Positions 45,609-53,926 of a stretch of DNA of 64,000 nucleotides are shown here, piece by piece. Location: the NCBI RefSeq assembly GCF_003034845.1, contig NZ_PZKC01000005.1, forward strand, positions 124,001-188,000, in the 5' to 3' direction. Position 1 is the first letter of the stretch, and every line of letters begins with the position of its first letter. The position numbers and the translations under genes were made by a program. The notes below the pieces were generated by a model. It was not told where the DNA came from. It did no database searches and was given only the letters and a program-made list of their open reading frames with translations. This DNA is from Pseudothauera lacus. GTDB taxonomy: Bacteria > Pseudomonadota > Gammaproteobacteria > Burkholderiales > Rhodocyclaceae.

Positions 45609-45875
45609 ATGAACGCCACGCCATTCCCTCTTTCCCGCGGCGTCCTTCTCCCGCTCCTTGCCAGTGCTGCCGCGCTCACTCCCCTGACAGCTGCCGGCGT
45701 GCCGGCAGTGGTTGCTGCGGGCGTTGGCGGTGTGCAGCTTACGACTGGAGTTGTACAGGACAAAGTGGCGACGCCTTTGCCACTGTTGCTGTTTCTCCAT
45801 CGCGCCGACCTTCGGCCTGCCATACCCGCTGCAACGGGTCTGCAGCAGGGCGGCGGCGAAGGAGGTGCATCGTGA
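45609..45875 (+). CDS. Small hypothetical protein heading the lipid operon
   Basis: An 88-residue frame I do not recognise. The N-terminal half is hydrophobic (about 10-45, rich in Ala/Val/Leu/Gly) and could be a signal peptide or membrane helix; the C-terminal part ends in a Gly-rich run. ATG at 45609, 33 bp after the promoter -10. Its TGA overlaps the GTG of the FAD oxidoreductase gene, and the ribosome-binding site of that gene is inside this frame. The overlap mirrors every other junction of the operon, which supports it being translated. It may serve mainly for translational coupling. Confidence 0.5.
   Translation: MNATPFPLSRGVLLPLLASAAALTPLTAAGVPAVVAAGVGGVQLTTGVVQDKVATPLPLLLFLHRADLRPAIPAATGLQQGGGEGGAS
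45750..45764. promoter_or_regulatory. Operator candidate O3: GTTGTAC-A-GGACAAA
   Basis: Third dyad related to O1 and O2 with mismatches in the left arm, inside the small first gene. Its centre (45757) is 158 bp from O2, close to 15 helical turns. Confidence 0.4.
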
Positions 45876-47203
45876 AAATGGGTGAAGTGCCGATGCAGCG
45901 CTCGCGCCCCGGCCAGCGTATCGCCGTGATCGGTTCCGGCATCGCCGGCCTTTCCACTGCGTGGCTGCTGGCGCGGCGTCATCGCGTGGTTCTGTTCGAG
46001 TCGGCGGAACGCCTCGGTGGCCATACCAACACGGTTGACGTGGAGGTGGATGGCCAGGCGCTGGCGGTGGATACCGGCTTCCTGGTCTTCAATCGCCGCA
46101 CCTATCCCAACCTGTGCGCGATGTTCGCCACCCTCGGCGTGGAGGCGGTGGAGAGCGAGATGAGCTTTGCGGTCAGCCTCGCCGAGCCGGAGCTGGAGTG
46201 GGCGGGGTCGGATCTCGGTACGGTCTTCGGCCAGCCGCGCAACCTGCTGCGCCCGGCTTTCATCGGCATGTTGCGCGACATCATGCGCTTCAACCGGGTT
46301 GCCACGCACATGGCCGCGGGTGCCGCGGAGGTGCCGGCCCTCAGCCTGGGCGACTATCTCGACCGCGAGCGCTACGGGCAGGCCTTCCGCGATTGGTACC
46401 TGCTGCCCATGGCGGCGGCGATCTGGTCCTGTCCGACACGCACCATGCTGCACTACCCGCTCGCCACCTTCGTGCGCTTCTGCCACAACCATGGTCTGCT
46501 GCAGGTCTTCGATCGCCCGCAATGGCTTACCGTGCGCGGTGGCGCACGCGAGTACGTGCGTCGCATCGCCGCACAGCTCGACGAGGTGCGCACCGGCTGC
46601 GCGGTGCATGCGGTGGCACGTGACGCCGACGGTGTCTGGGTGCATCTGCGCGACGGCGTGGAGCGCTTCGACCAGGTCGTGCTGGCCTGTCACAGCGACC
46701 AGGCCCTGAGCCTGCTCGGCAGCGATGCCAGCACCGAGGAACGGCACATCCTCGGTGCCGTGCGCTATCAGGATAACGTTGCAGTGCTGCACACCGACGC
46801 TGCCCTGTTGCCGCGCCGGCGCCGGCTGTGGTCGGCGTGGAACTATCTTGCCGGGAGCGGCGGCATCGACTCGCGCCCGGTCTCGGTGAGCTATCTGCTC
46901 AACCGCCTGCAGCCCCTGCCGGTCGCCCGCCCGCTGGTGGTGTCGCTGAACCCCTTCCGCCTGCCCGCGGCGGAATCGGTGTTGAAGACCATCCACTATG
47001 CCCATCCCGTCTTCGACCACGCGGCCATCGCTGCCCAGGGCGCCCTGGGCGACATCCAGGGGGTGCGCAATACGTGGTTTGCCGGGGCGTGGACAGGCTA
47101 TGGCTTTCACGAGGACGGTCTCAGCTCGGCGCTGGCTGTGGTCGAGCGCCTTGGCGCCACGGTGCCGTGGCGCGAGCCCGCTGCCTGCATGGTGGGCGCA
47201 TGA
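45872..47203 (+). CDS. FAD-dependent oxidoreductase (amine-oxidase fold, COG2907-like)
   Basis: A 443-residue flavoprotein. FAD-binding IAVIGSGIAGLSTAWLLARR (about 17-36), then the second FAD motif ERLGGHTNTVDV. A C-terminal NTWFAGAWTGYGFHEDGL contact region closes the fold. The family is predicted to desaturate or oxidise lipid chains or polyprenes; in Rhodobacter sphaeroides a related flavoprotein acts with a Cfa-type methylase in furan fatty acid formation. GTG at 45872 has AAGGAGGT seven bases upstream; ATG two codons later is an alternative. DUF1365 follows with a 4-base overlap. Confidence 0.85.
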   Translation: MKMGEVPMQRSRPGQRIAVIGSGIAGLSTAWLLARRHRVVLFESAERLGGHTNTVDVEVDGQALAVDTGFLVFNRRTYPNLCAMFATLGVEAVESEMSFAVSLAEPELEWAGSDLGTVFGQPRNLLRPAFIGMLRDIMRFNRVATHMAAGAAEVPALSLGDYLDRERYGQAFRDWYLLPMAAAIWSCPTRTMLHYPLATFVRFCHNHGLLQVFDRPQWLTVRGGAREYVRRIAAQLDEVRTGCAVHAVARDADGVWVHLRDGVERFDQVVLACHSDQALSLLGSDASTEERHILGAVRYQDNVAVLHTDAALLPRRRRLWSAWNYLAGSGGIDSRPVSVSYLLNRLQPLPVARPLVVSLNPFRLPAAESVLKTIHYAHPVFDHAAIAAQGALGDIQGVRNTWFAGAWTGYGFHEDGLSSALAVVERLGATVPWREPAACMVGA

Positions 47204-47988
47204 ACAGCCCGGCGAGGACGCCGCGCTGGCGCGCCGAGGTGTGTTTCGGCACGGTGATGCACGAGCGCCGCGCCGAGGCCCACAACCGCTTCGTCTATCC
47301 CATCGCCTTCCTGCGCCTGCCGCTCTCCGGCCTCCATGCGCTGCGCGTGCCGCTGCTCGGCATCGACCGCGCCGCGCCCTTCGCCGTGCATAGTGCGGAC
47401 CACGGGGCGCGTGACGGCAGCGCGCTGCTGCCGTGGATCCGTGGGCTGCTGGCCGACAACGGGCTGGCGTCGGCGTGCGACGGCGAGGTGGTGCTGCAGA
47501 CCATGCCGCGGCTTTTCGGCTACGTCTTCAATCCGGTCAGCTTCTGGCTCTGCCACGACCGCGAGGGCGCATTGCGTGCCGTGCTGGCGGAGGTCAGCAA
47601 CACCTTTGGCGAACGCCACAACTACCTCGTTCATCACCACGACCTGCGCCCCATTCTCGGCGGCGATGAGCTCCGTGCGCGCAAGGTCTTTCACGTCTCG
47701 CCGTTCTTTCCGGTCAGCGGCGAATACCGCTTCCGTTTCGCCAGCCATGGCGACGTACACGCCGTACATATCGACTACTGGAACGATGGCCAGTGCAGCC
47801 TGGCCACCCACCTGGGCGGGCGTGCGCGTGCCCTCGACGGCCGCGCCATGCTGGCCTGGCTGCTGCGCTTTCCGCTCATGACCATCGGCGTCATGGCCCG
47901 TATCCACTGGCAGGCGCTGCGCCTGTGGCGCAAGCGCGTCAGCTTCTTCCGCAAGCCCCTGCCGCCTCTTGAGGAAACCACACGATGA
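47200..47988 (+). CDS. DUF1365 family protein
   Basis: A 262-residue protein of DUF1365. Family marks: FGTVMHERRAEAHNRFVYPI, FGYVFNPVSFWLCHD (about 100-114), EVSNTFGERHNYLV, and HVSPFFPVSGEYRF. Biochemical role unknown. It almost always sits between an amine-oxidase-like flavoprotein and a Cfa-type methyltransferase, as here, and is usually part of photo-oxidative stress regulons. Overlaps both neighbours by 4 bases. Confidence 0.88.
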   Translation: MNSPARTPRWRAEVCFGTVMHERRAEAHNRFVYPIAFLRLPLSGLHALRVPLLGIDRAAPFAVHSADHGARDGSALLPWIRGLLADNGLASACDGEVVLQTMPRLFGYVFNPVSFWLCHDREGALRAVLAEVSNTFGERHNYLVHHHDLRPILGGDELRARKVFHVSPFFPVSGEYRFRFASHGDVHAVHIDYWNDGQCSLATHLGGRARALDGRAMLAWLLRFPLMTIGVMARIHWQALRLWRKRVSFFRKPLPPLEETTR

Positions 47989-49232
47989 ACGCCCTCGATC
48001 ACGTCCTCGGCCGCGACTGGCCGCAGCCCGACCGCGATTCCCTCGCCCGCCAGCCGCGCGCCACCCGCCTCGCGCTGGAACTGTTGCAGAGTCTGGAGGG
48101 CGGTGCGCTGGGCGTCGAGCTGCCCGACGGCAGCCAGTTCCGCGTCGGTCATGGCGCACTGGTGGCGCATTGGCGGGTCCGCGATGCAGCCGTTTTCGAG
48201 CGTGTGCTGGCGCGCGGCGACATCGGTCTCGCCGAGGCATGGATGGACGGGCAGTGGGACTGCGACGAGCTTGCCGCCCTGCTGACCCTGCTGGCCGACA
48301 ACCGCGGACGCCTCGGCCGTGCGGTGCACGGCCGCCGCTGGGCGCTGCTCGGCCATCGCCTGACCCACCTCCTGCGCGCCAACACACGTGCCGGGGCGCG
48401 GCGCAACATCGAGTCGCACTACGACCTCGGCAACGATTTCTACGCTCTCTGGCTGGATCCGACGATGAGCTACTCGGCAGCCCTCTTCGCGACTGCCGAG
48501 GAGTCCCTCGAAGCGGCCCAGCGCCGCAAGTACCGCAGCATCCTGCAGCAGCTGGGGGCGCAGCCGGGCCAGCGCATCCTTGAGGTCGGCTGCGGCTGGG
48601 GCGGGTTCGCCGAGGTTGCGGCTACCGAGTTCGGCTGCACCGTGCTCGGCATCACCCTCTCGCCCGCCCAGCTCGAATTCGCCCGTGCCCGTGCGGCGGC
48701 GGGGGGCTGGAGTGCGCAGGCGGAGTTCGCCCTGTGCGACTATCGCGATGTGCGCGGGCAGTACGACCACATCGTCTCCATCGAGATGATCGAGGCCGTC
48801 GGCGAACGTTTCTGGCCAACCTATTTTGCCCGCCTCGCCGCGGCGCTGAAACCCGGCGGGCGTTGCGTGATCCAGGCCATCACCATCGCCGACGCGCTTT
48901 TCGACGACTACCGCCGGGGTACCGACTTCATCCAGCAGTACGTCTTCCCCGGCGGCATGCTGCCGTCGCCACGCGCGCTGCAGGCGCAGGCCGGCGCTGC
49001 CGGACTGGTGCTTGCCGGCGATGTCGCCTTCGGCGCCGACTACGCGCGCACCCTGCGGCACTGGCACGAGGCCTTCCTGGGGGCGCTCGGCGAGGTGCGC
49101 CGGCAGGGCTTCACGGAACGCTTCATCGCCCTCTGGCGTTTCTACCTGGCCTACTGCGAGGCCGGCTTCCGCTCCGGCAGCATCGATGTTCATCATTATC
49201 TGCTGCGCCATGACGGCGCCGTGAGCGCATGA
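47985..49232 (+). CDS. Cyclopropane-fatty-acyl-phospholipid synthase-type methyltransferase
   Basis: A 415-residue SAM-dependent methyltransferase of the CFA synthase family. N-terminal lipid-binding domain (about 1-130; LAEAWMDGQWDCDEL), RNIESHYDLGNDFYALWLD, the SAM-binding ILEVGCGWGGFAEVAATEFG (about 196-215), and the VSIEMIEAVGERFW bicarbonate-site region. It modifies unsaturated phospholipid acyl chains at the membrane, either forming cyclopropanes or methylating the double bond as UfaM does. The operon context (FAD enzyme, DUF1365) favours the second. Confidence 0.88.
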   Translation: MNALDHVLGRDWPQPDRDSLARQPRATRLALELLQSLEGGALGVELPDGSQFRVGHGALVAHWRVRDAAVFERVLARGDIGLAEAWMDGQWDCDELAALLTLLADNRGRLGRAVHGRRWALLGHRLTHLLRANTRAGARRNIESHYDLGNDFYALWLDPTMSYSAALFATAEESLEAAQRRKYRSILQQLGAQPGQRILEVGCGWGGFAEVAATEFGCTVLGITLSPAQLEFARARAAAGGWSAQAEFALCDYRDVRGQYDHIVSIEMIEAVGERFWPTYFARLAAALKPGGRCVIQAITIADALFDDYRRGTDFIQQYVFPGGMLPSPRALQAQAGAAGLVLAGDVAFGADYARTLRHWHEAFLGALGEVRRQGFTERFIALWRFYLAYCEAGFRSGSIDVHHYLLRHDGAVSA

Positions 49233-49774
49233 ACGCCGCTGTCCGCACGCTCGTTGCGGCGCTGCTGGGCGCACTGGCGCTGGCCGCCGCGGCGCTTCCT
49301 GCTACCTTGCCGGCGGCTGCGCTGGATGCGGCGCCGGCGCTGCGTCCGCTAGGCAGCGGCGAGATGCGCTGGCTCGGCTTCCGCCTCTATGACGCCCAGC
49401 TCTGGGTCAGCGGCACTGCCTACCAGCCCGACCAGCCTCACGCACTGGCGCTGCGCTACCACCGCGGGATCTCCGCAGCCCGCCTGGTCGATACCAGCGT
49501 GGACGAGATGCGCCGTCTCGGCGCTGCCGACGAGGCGCAGCTGCTGCGCTGGCGCGCTGCCCTGCAGCAGGCTTTCCCCGACGTTGCCGCAGAGGAGGTC
49601 ATCGTTGGCCTTCACCTGCCTGGCGGCGGTGCGGCGTTCTGGCACCAGGGGCGGCTCACCGCGCGCATCGACGATGCCGAGTTCGCCCGCCTGTTCTTCG
49701 CCATCTGGCTCGACCCGCGTACCCGCGAACCGGGCCTGCGTGCGCGCCTGCTGGGTGCCGGGGCGGCGCGATGA
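49229..49774 (+). CDS. Chalcone isomerase-like secreted protein
   Basis: A 181-residue protein with a signal peptide (about 1-30) and a chalcone-isomerase-like fold, recognised by MRWLGFRLYDAQLWVSG and the C-terminal FARLFFAIWLDPRTREPGLR. Bacterial members are not flavonoid enzymes; a role in binding fatty acids or lipids in the periplasm is inferred from the fold. 4-base overlaps on both sides. Confidence 0.78.
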   Translation: MNAAVRTLVAALLGALALAAAALPATLPAAALDAAPALRPLGSGEMRWLGFRLYDAQLWVSGTAYQPDQPHALALRYHRGISAARLVDTSVDEMRRLGAADEAQLLRWRAALQQAFPDVAAEEVIVGLHLPGGGAAFWHQGRLTARIDDAEFARLFFAIWLDPRTREPGLRARLLGAGAAR

Positions 49775-51051
49775 ACGCCTCCGCCGCCACGCCGCCGGCC
49801 TCCGCCGGTTTGCTTGCCTACGGTGCGCTGGGCCTGCCGCTGGCTTTTGCGGCCTTGCCGATCTACGTCCATGTTCCCAAGCTCTATGCCGACAGTCTCG
49901 GTCTGCCGCTTGCCGCGGTCGGTGCCACCCTGCTTGCCGTGCGCCTCTTCGACGGCCTCAGCGATCCGCTGCTGGGCTGGGCCGGGGATCGCTGGGGAAA
50001 CCGCGCGCGCTGGGTTGGCGCCGGCCTGCCGGTGCTCGCCCTCGGCATGCTGGCGCTGCTCGCACCCCCGCCAGCGGCCGGCCTCGGCTGGCTGGCGGCG
50101 ACCCTGCTGGTGGTCACCCTGGCATGGTCGATGAGTTCGATCGCCTACCACGCCTGGGGGGCAGAGCTTGCCGTCGATGCGCACGGGCGCACGCGGGTGA
50201 CGGCCAGCCGCGAAGGCTTCGCGCTGCTCGGCGTGATGCTGGCGGCGGCGGCCCCGGGCGTGCTTGCCGACGCCGAGGCCGAGGGCCTGCGCCGCCTGGC
50301 CTGGTTGTTCGTGCCGCTGCTGGCGCTCGCCGCAGCGTGGACCCTGCTGTGCGCCCCCCGCGCTGCCCGCGTGCACAGGCATGCGGGCAGTCCGCGCGGA
50401 TTGTTCGCAGCGCTCGCCGAGCGTCCTTTCCGCCGCCTGCTGATGGTCTTCGCCGCCAACGGCATCGCCGCCGCAGTGCCGTCGGTGACGGTACTGTTCT
50501 TCGTCGCCGACGTGCTCGACGCGGCACCGCGCAGCGGCCTCTTCCTGCTTGCCTATTTCGCCGCTGCGGCGGTCAGTTTGCCGCTATGGGTGGCGCTGGC
50601 GCGCCGTTTCGGCAAGCTGCAGAGCTGGGCGCTGGCGATGGTCGCGGCGATGGCGGCCTTCGTCTGGGCGGCCACCCTGGGGGCTGGCGATGTCGCCGCC
50701 TTCCTGCTCATCTGCGTGTTCGCCGGGGCCGCGCTGGGCGGCGACCTCGCCCTGCCGCCGGCGCTGCTCGCCGACCTGCTGGCGCGCCGCGGCGGCAGCG
50801 GCGGCCTTGCCGCAGGGGCTTGTTTCGGCTGGTGGAACCTGGTCAACAAGGCCAATCTCGCCCTTGCCGCCGGGCTCGCCCTGCCGTTGCTGGCCTGGCT
50901 GGGCTATGCCCCGGGGGCGCGCGCGGATGAGGCCCTGCGCGCGCTGGCGCTGGTCTATGCGCTCCTGCCGGTGGTGCTGAAGGCGTTCGCGCTGGCTCTG
51001 CTGCTCCACTGGCGCGGAGACCTGCACAATGAAGGAGGAAGTGGATCATGA
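49771..51051 (+). CDS. MFS transporter (GPH/MelB-like, MFS_2)
   Basis: A 426-residue transporter with about twelve TM segments. The cytoplasmic loop FDGLSDPLLGWAGDRWGNRAR (about 52-72) matches the MFS_2 (glycoside-pentoside-hexuronide:cation) motif D-x-x-x-D-P-x-x-G-x-x-x-D. MFS_2 also includes lipid carriers (MFSD2/LplT-like), so with these neighbours a lipid or lipid-derived substrate is plausible. Overlaps its neighbours by 4 bases. Confidence 0.83.
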   Translation: MNASAATPPASAGLLAYGALGLPLAFAALPIYVHVPKLYADSLGLPLAAVGATLLAVRLFDGLSDPLLGWAGDRWGNRARWVGAGLPVLALGMLALLAPPPAAGLGWLAATLLVVTLAWSMSSIAYHAWGAELAVDAHGRTRVTASREGFALLGVMLAAAAPGVLADAEAEGLRRLAWLFVPLLALAAAWTLLCAPRAARVHRHAGSPRGLFAALAERPFRRLLMVFAANGIAAAVPSVTVLFFVADVLDAAPRSGLFLLAYFAAAAVSLPLWVALARRFGKLQSWALAMVAAMAAFVWAATLGAGDVAAFLLICVFAGAALGGDLALPPALLADLLARRGGSGGLAAGACFGWWNLVNKANLALAAGLALPLLAWLGYAPGARADEALRALALVYALLPVVLKAFALALLLHWRGDLHNEGGSGS

Positions 51052-51587
51052 AGAAGGCACTGCTATGGGTCGCCGCCGTCCTCGGGCTGGGGGGCTGTGC
51101 GAGCGTGGATGTCGGTCACTACGCCGCCGAACAGCCAGTGCTTGACCTGCGCCAGTACTTCGATGGCCGTCTCGATGCCTACGGCCTGTTCCAGGACCGT
51201 GCGGGGAAGGTGGTGAAGCGCTTCCACGTCCGCATCGACGCCCACTGGGAAGGCGATACCGGCATCCTCGACGAGCACTTCACCTATGCCGACGGCAGCA
51301 CGCAGCGGCGCGTATGGACCTTGCAGCGGCAGCCCGACGGCAGTTACCGCGGCCGTGCCGACGACGTTGTCGGCGAGGCCCGCGGCGAGCTTGCCGGCAA
51401 CGCCCTGCGCTGGCGCTACGTGCTCGCGCTGCCGGTCGATGGCAAGGTGTATCACGTCGATTTCGACGACTGGATGTACCTCATCGACGAGCAGGTGATG
51501 CTCAACCGCTCGGTGATGAGCAAGTGGGGTTTCCGACTCGGCGAGGTCATCCTGTCCTTCACCCGCAGTCCGGCGGAGCGGCCATGA
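51048..51587 (+). CDS. DUF3833 lipoprotein
   Basis: A 179-residue lipoprotein with signal peptide and lipobox LGGC (Cys17). The rest matches DUF3833: QYFDGRLDAYGLFQDRAGKV, then FHVRIDAHWEGDTGILDEHF, YRGRADDVVGEARGE and DDWMYLIDEQVMLNRSVMSK. The beta-rich, lipocalin-like pattern suggests it holds a lipid at the outer or inner membrane. Regular member of this operon type in other proteobacteria. Confidence 0.87.
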   Translation: MKKALLWVAAVLGLGGCASVDVGHYAAEQPVLDLRQYFDGRLDAYGLFQDRAGKVVKRFHVRIDAHWEGDTGILDEHFTYADGSTQRRVWTLQRQPDGSYRGRADDVVGEARGELAGNALRWRYVLALPVDGKVYHVDFDDWMYLIDEQVMLNRSVMSKWGFRLGEVILSFTRSPAERP

Positions 51588-52384
51588 GCGTCAATACGCC
51601 GATCCGCGACTGGCGCGGGCGCCGGGTGTGGCTGGTGGGCGGCTCGGCGGGCATCGGCGCCGCGCTGGCCACCGAGCTTGCTGCTCGCGGTGCCCGCCTG
51701 GCCCTTTCGGCACGCGGCGAGGCGGGGCTGCGCAGCGCCGTGGCGGCCTGCGTCGCGGCAGGCGCCGACGAGGTGCGGGCGTGGCCGCTGGACGTCACCC
51801 GCAGCGCGGATTTCGTCCGCGTCCGCGACGAGTTGCTGCAGTGCTGGGGCGCCATCGACCTGGTGGTGTTCAATGCCGGCACCTATCGCGCCCTGCGTGC
51901 CTGGGATCTCGATCCACAGAGCGTGCGTGAGACCCTGGGGGTGAATCTGCTCGGCGTGATGGACGGTGTCGCCGCGGTGCTGCCGGCGCTGCTCGCCCAG
52001 GGCGGACGCGGCGAGCCCGCGGCCCTGGCGCTGGTCGGCAGTGTCGCCGGCTACGGCGGTCTGCCGCGGGCGGCGGTGTATGGGCCGTCGAAGGCGGCGT
52101 TGATCAATTTTGCCGAGGCCCTCCATCTTGACCTGGCGGCGCGCGGGGTGTCGGTGTTCCTGATCAGCCCGGGCTTCGTCGCCACGGCGCTGACCGCGGC
52201 CAACGAGTTCCGCATGCCTGCCCTGCAGACCCCCCAGCAGGCCGCCGCTGCGATCGTCCGTGGCTTTGCCCGCGGCGCTTTCGAGATTCACTTCCCGAGG
52301 CGTTTCTCGCTCTTCCTGAAGGCCCTGCGCCTGCTGCCCTACAGCCTCTACTTCGCCATCGTCCGCAAGGCCACCGGGGCATGA
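51584..52384 (+). CDS. Short-chain dehydrogenase/reductase
   Basis: A 266-residue classical SDR. Cofactor motif GGSAGIGAALA (about 18-28), NAG (VFNAGTYRAL), catalytic Ser in LVGSVAGYGGLPRAAVYGPS with Y-x-x-x-K (YGPSK). The cofactor loop has Ser-Ala-Arg after beta-2 (ALSARGE), which favours NADP(H). The substrate is unknown; a keto or hydroxy lipid is plausible. ATG in the DUF3833 stop. Confidence 0.87.
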   Translation: MSVNTPIRDWRGRRVWLVGGSAGIGAALATELAARGARLALSARGEAGLRSAVAACVAAGADEVRAWPLDVTRSADFVRVRDELLQCWGAIDLVVFNAGTYRALRAWDLDPQSVRETLGVNLLGVMDGVAAVLPALLAQGGRGEPAALALVGSVAGYGGLPRAAVYGPSKAALINFAEALHLDLAARGVSVFLISPGFVATALTAANEFRMPALQTPQQAAAAIVRGFARGAFEIHFPRRFSLFLKALRLLPYSLYFAIVRKATGA

Positions 52385-52821
52385 GTACGGCCGCCGCGAT
52401 CGCCCGCGTGGCGAGCTTCTACGAGAATCTGGACCAACGCGCGCTGCAGCGCATCGGCGAGATCTACGCGCCGGCGGCGCAGTTCAAGGATCCGTTCAAC
52501 GAGGTCTGCGGCGTGGACGCCATTGCCCACGTCTTCCAGCACATGTTCGCCACCGTCGACGATCCACGTTTCCGTGTCGAGCGCAGCTTCGGCGATGGCG
52601 ACGAGGCCATGCTGGTGTGGGTGTTCAGCTTCGGCGCCGCGGCGCGGCGGCGCAGCGTGCGCGGTGTCAGTCACTTGCGCTTCGACGACCGCGGGCGGGT
52701 GGTCGCGCACCGCGACTACTGGGATCCGGCGGAGGAGCTGTATACCGGCGTGCCGCTGCTGGGGGGGCTGATGCGCTGGCTGCGCCGGCGTCTTTCCGCG
52801 GGGACGATGCCGTCGCCGTGA
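52381..52821 (+). CDS. SnoaL/NTF2-like protein
   Basis: A 146-residue protein of the SnoaL-like/NTF2-like cone fold. It shows VASFYENLDQRALQRIGEIY, YAPAAQFKDPFNEVCG, HVFQHMFATVDDPRFRVERS and the closing HRDYWDPAEELY. Usually a small isomerase or binding protein; the function here is unknown. Last gene of the nine-gene run; no terminator is visible before the epimerase gene 74 bp on, which could be partly read through. Confidence 0.82.
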   Translation: MSTAAAIARVASFYENLDQRALQRIGEIYAPAAQFKDPFNEVCGVDAIAHVFQHMFATVDDPRFRVERSFGDGDEAMLVWVFSFGAAARRRSVRGVSHLRFDDRGRVVAHRDYWDPAEELYTGVPLLGGLMRWLRRRLSAGTMPSP

Positions 52822-52895
52822 ACTGGGCGACATCCTGCGGTCTTGCGCGCATGCCATAATCGTGGCCTTTCCAGACGCACGGCCCTCCATCCAGC

Positions 52896-53903
52896 ATGAA
52901 AGTACTCGTTACCGGCGCTGCCGGCTTCATCGGCATGCACACCACCGAGCGCCTGCTCGCCCGCGGCGACGAGGTGCTTGGCCTCGACAATCTCAACGAC
53001 TACTACGATCCGCGCCTGAAGACCGACCGACTGGCGCGGCTCAGCCCGCATCCGGCGTTCCGCTTCGTCAGGATGGACGTTGCCGACCGCGCCGGCATGG
53101 AGGCCCTGTTCGCCGCCGAAGGCTTCGATCGCGTCATCCATCTCGCCGCCCAGGCCGGGGTGCGCTACTCGCTGCAGAACCCGCACGCCTATGTCGACAG
53201 CAACCTGACCGGGTTCATGAACATCCTCGAGGGTTGCCGCCACGCCCGCGTCGCCCATCTGGTGTACGCGAGCAGCTCCAGTGTGTATGGCGGCAACACC
53301 CTGATGCCGTTCTCCGAACATCACAGCGTCGATCACCCGGTCAGCCTGTATGCCGCCACCAAGAAGGCCAACGAGCTGATGGCACACACCTACAGCCATC
53401 TCTACGGCCTGCCCACGACCGGGCTGCGCTTCTTTACCGTGTATGGACCGTGGGGGCGCCCCGACATGGCGCTGTTCCTGTTCACCCGGGCGATCCTCGA
53501 AGGGCGTCCGATCGATGTCTTCAACCACGGCCGCATGCGCCGCGACTTCACCTACATCGACGACATCGTCGAAGGCGTGCTGCGCACCCTCGATCGCGTC
53601 GCCGAAGCGGATGGCGGTTTCGATGCCGACCATCCCGATCCTGCGCGCAGCAAGGCGCCGTACCGCGTCTTCAATATCGGCAACAACGATCCGGTGGAAC
53701 TGATGGCCTTCATCGAGGCCATCGAAGCGGCGGTCGGGCGGCCGGCGGAAAAGAACTTCCTGCCCCTGCAGGATGGCGATGTGCCGGCCACCTTCGCCGA
53801 TACCAGCGAGCTCAATGCATGGACCGGCTTCGCCCCGGCCACCCCGGTGGCCGACGGGGTGGCGCGTTTCGTGCGCTGGTATCGCGACTACTACCGCGTC
53901 TGA
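52896..53903 (+). CDS. NAD-dependent nucleotide-sugar epimerase (UDP-glucuronate 4-epimerase-like)
   Basis: A 335-residue extended SDR. NAD motif [15 protein letters not shown] (about 7-21); [19 protein letters not shown] (about 31-49) is typical of the UDP-glucuronate 4-epimerase (GAE/CapI) group. SSSSVYGG carries the catalytic Ser, YAATKK the Tyr/Lys, and [18 protein letters not shown] follows. It likely provides UDP-galacturonate or a related sugar to the exopolysaccharide locus downstream. Convergent with the LolA-like gene. Confidence 0.88.
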   Translation: MKVLVTGAAGFIGMHTTERLLARGDEVLGLDNLNDYYDPRLKTDRLARLSPHPAFRFVRMDVADRAGMEALFAAEGFDRVIHLAAQAGVRYSLQNPHAYVDSNLTGFMNILEGCRHARVAHLVYASSSSVYGGNTLMPFSEHHSVDHPVSLYAATKKANELMAHTYSHLYGLPTTGLRFFTVYGPWGRPDMALFLFTRAILEGRPIDVFNHGRMRRDFTYIDDIVEGVLRTLDRVAEADGGFDADHPDPARSKAPYRVFNIGNNDPVELMAFIEAIEAAVGRPAEKNFLPLQDGDVPATFADTSELNAWTGFAPATPVADGVARFVRWYRDYYRV

Positions 53904-53926
53904 GCCGCCGCGGGGCCGGCGCCGTC

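Noticed and set aside
49229-49774. Chalcone isomerase-like gene as evidence of flavonoid metabolism
   Set aside because: It is a secreted bacterial relative in a lipid operon; no other flavonoid gene is present.
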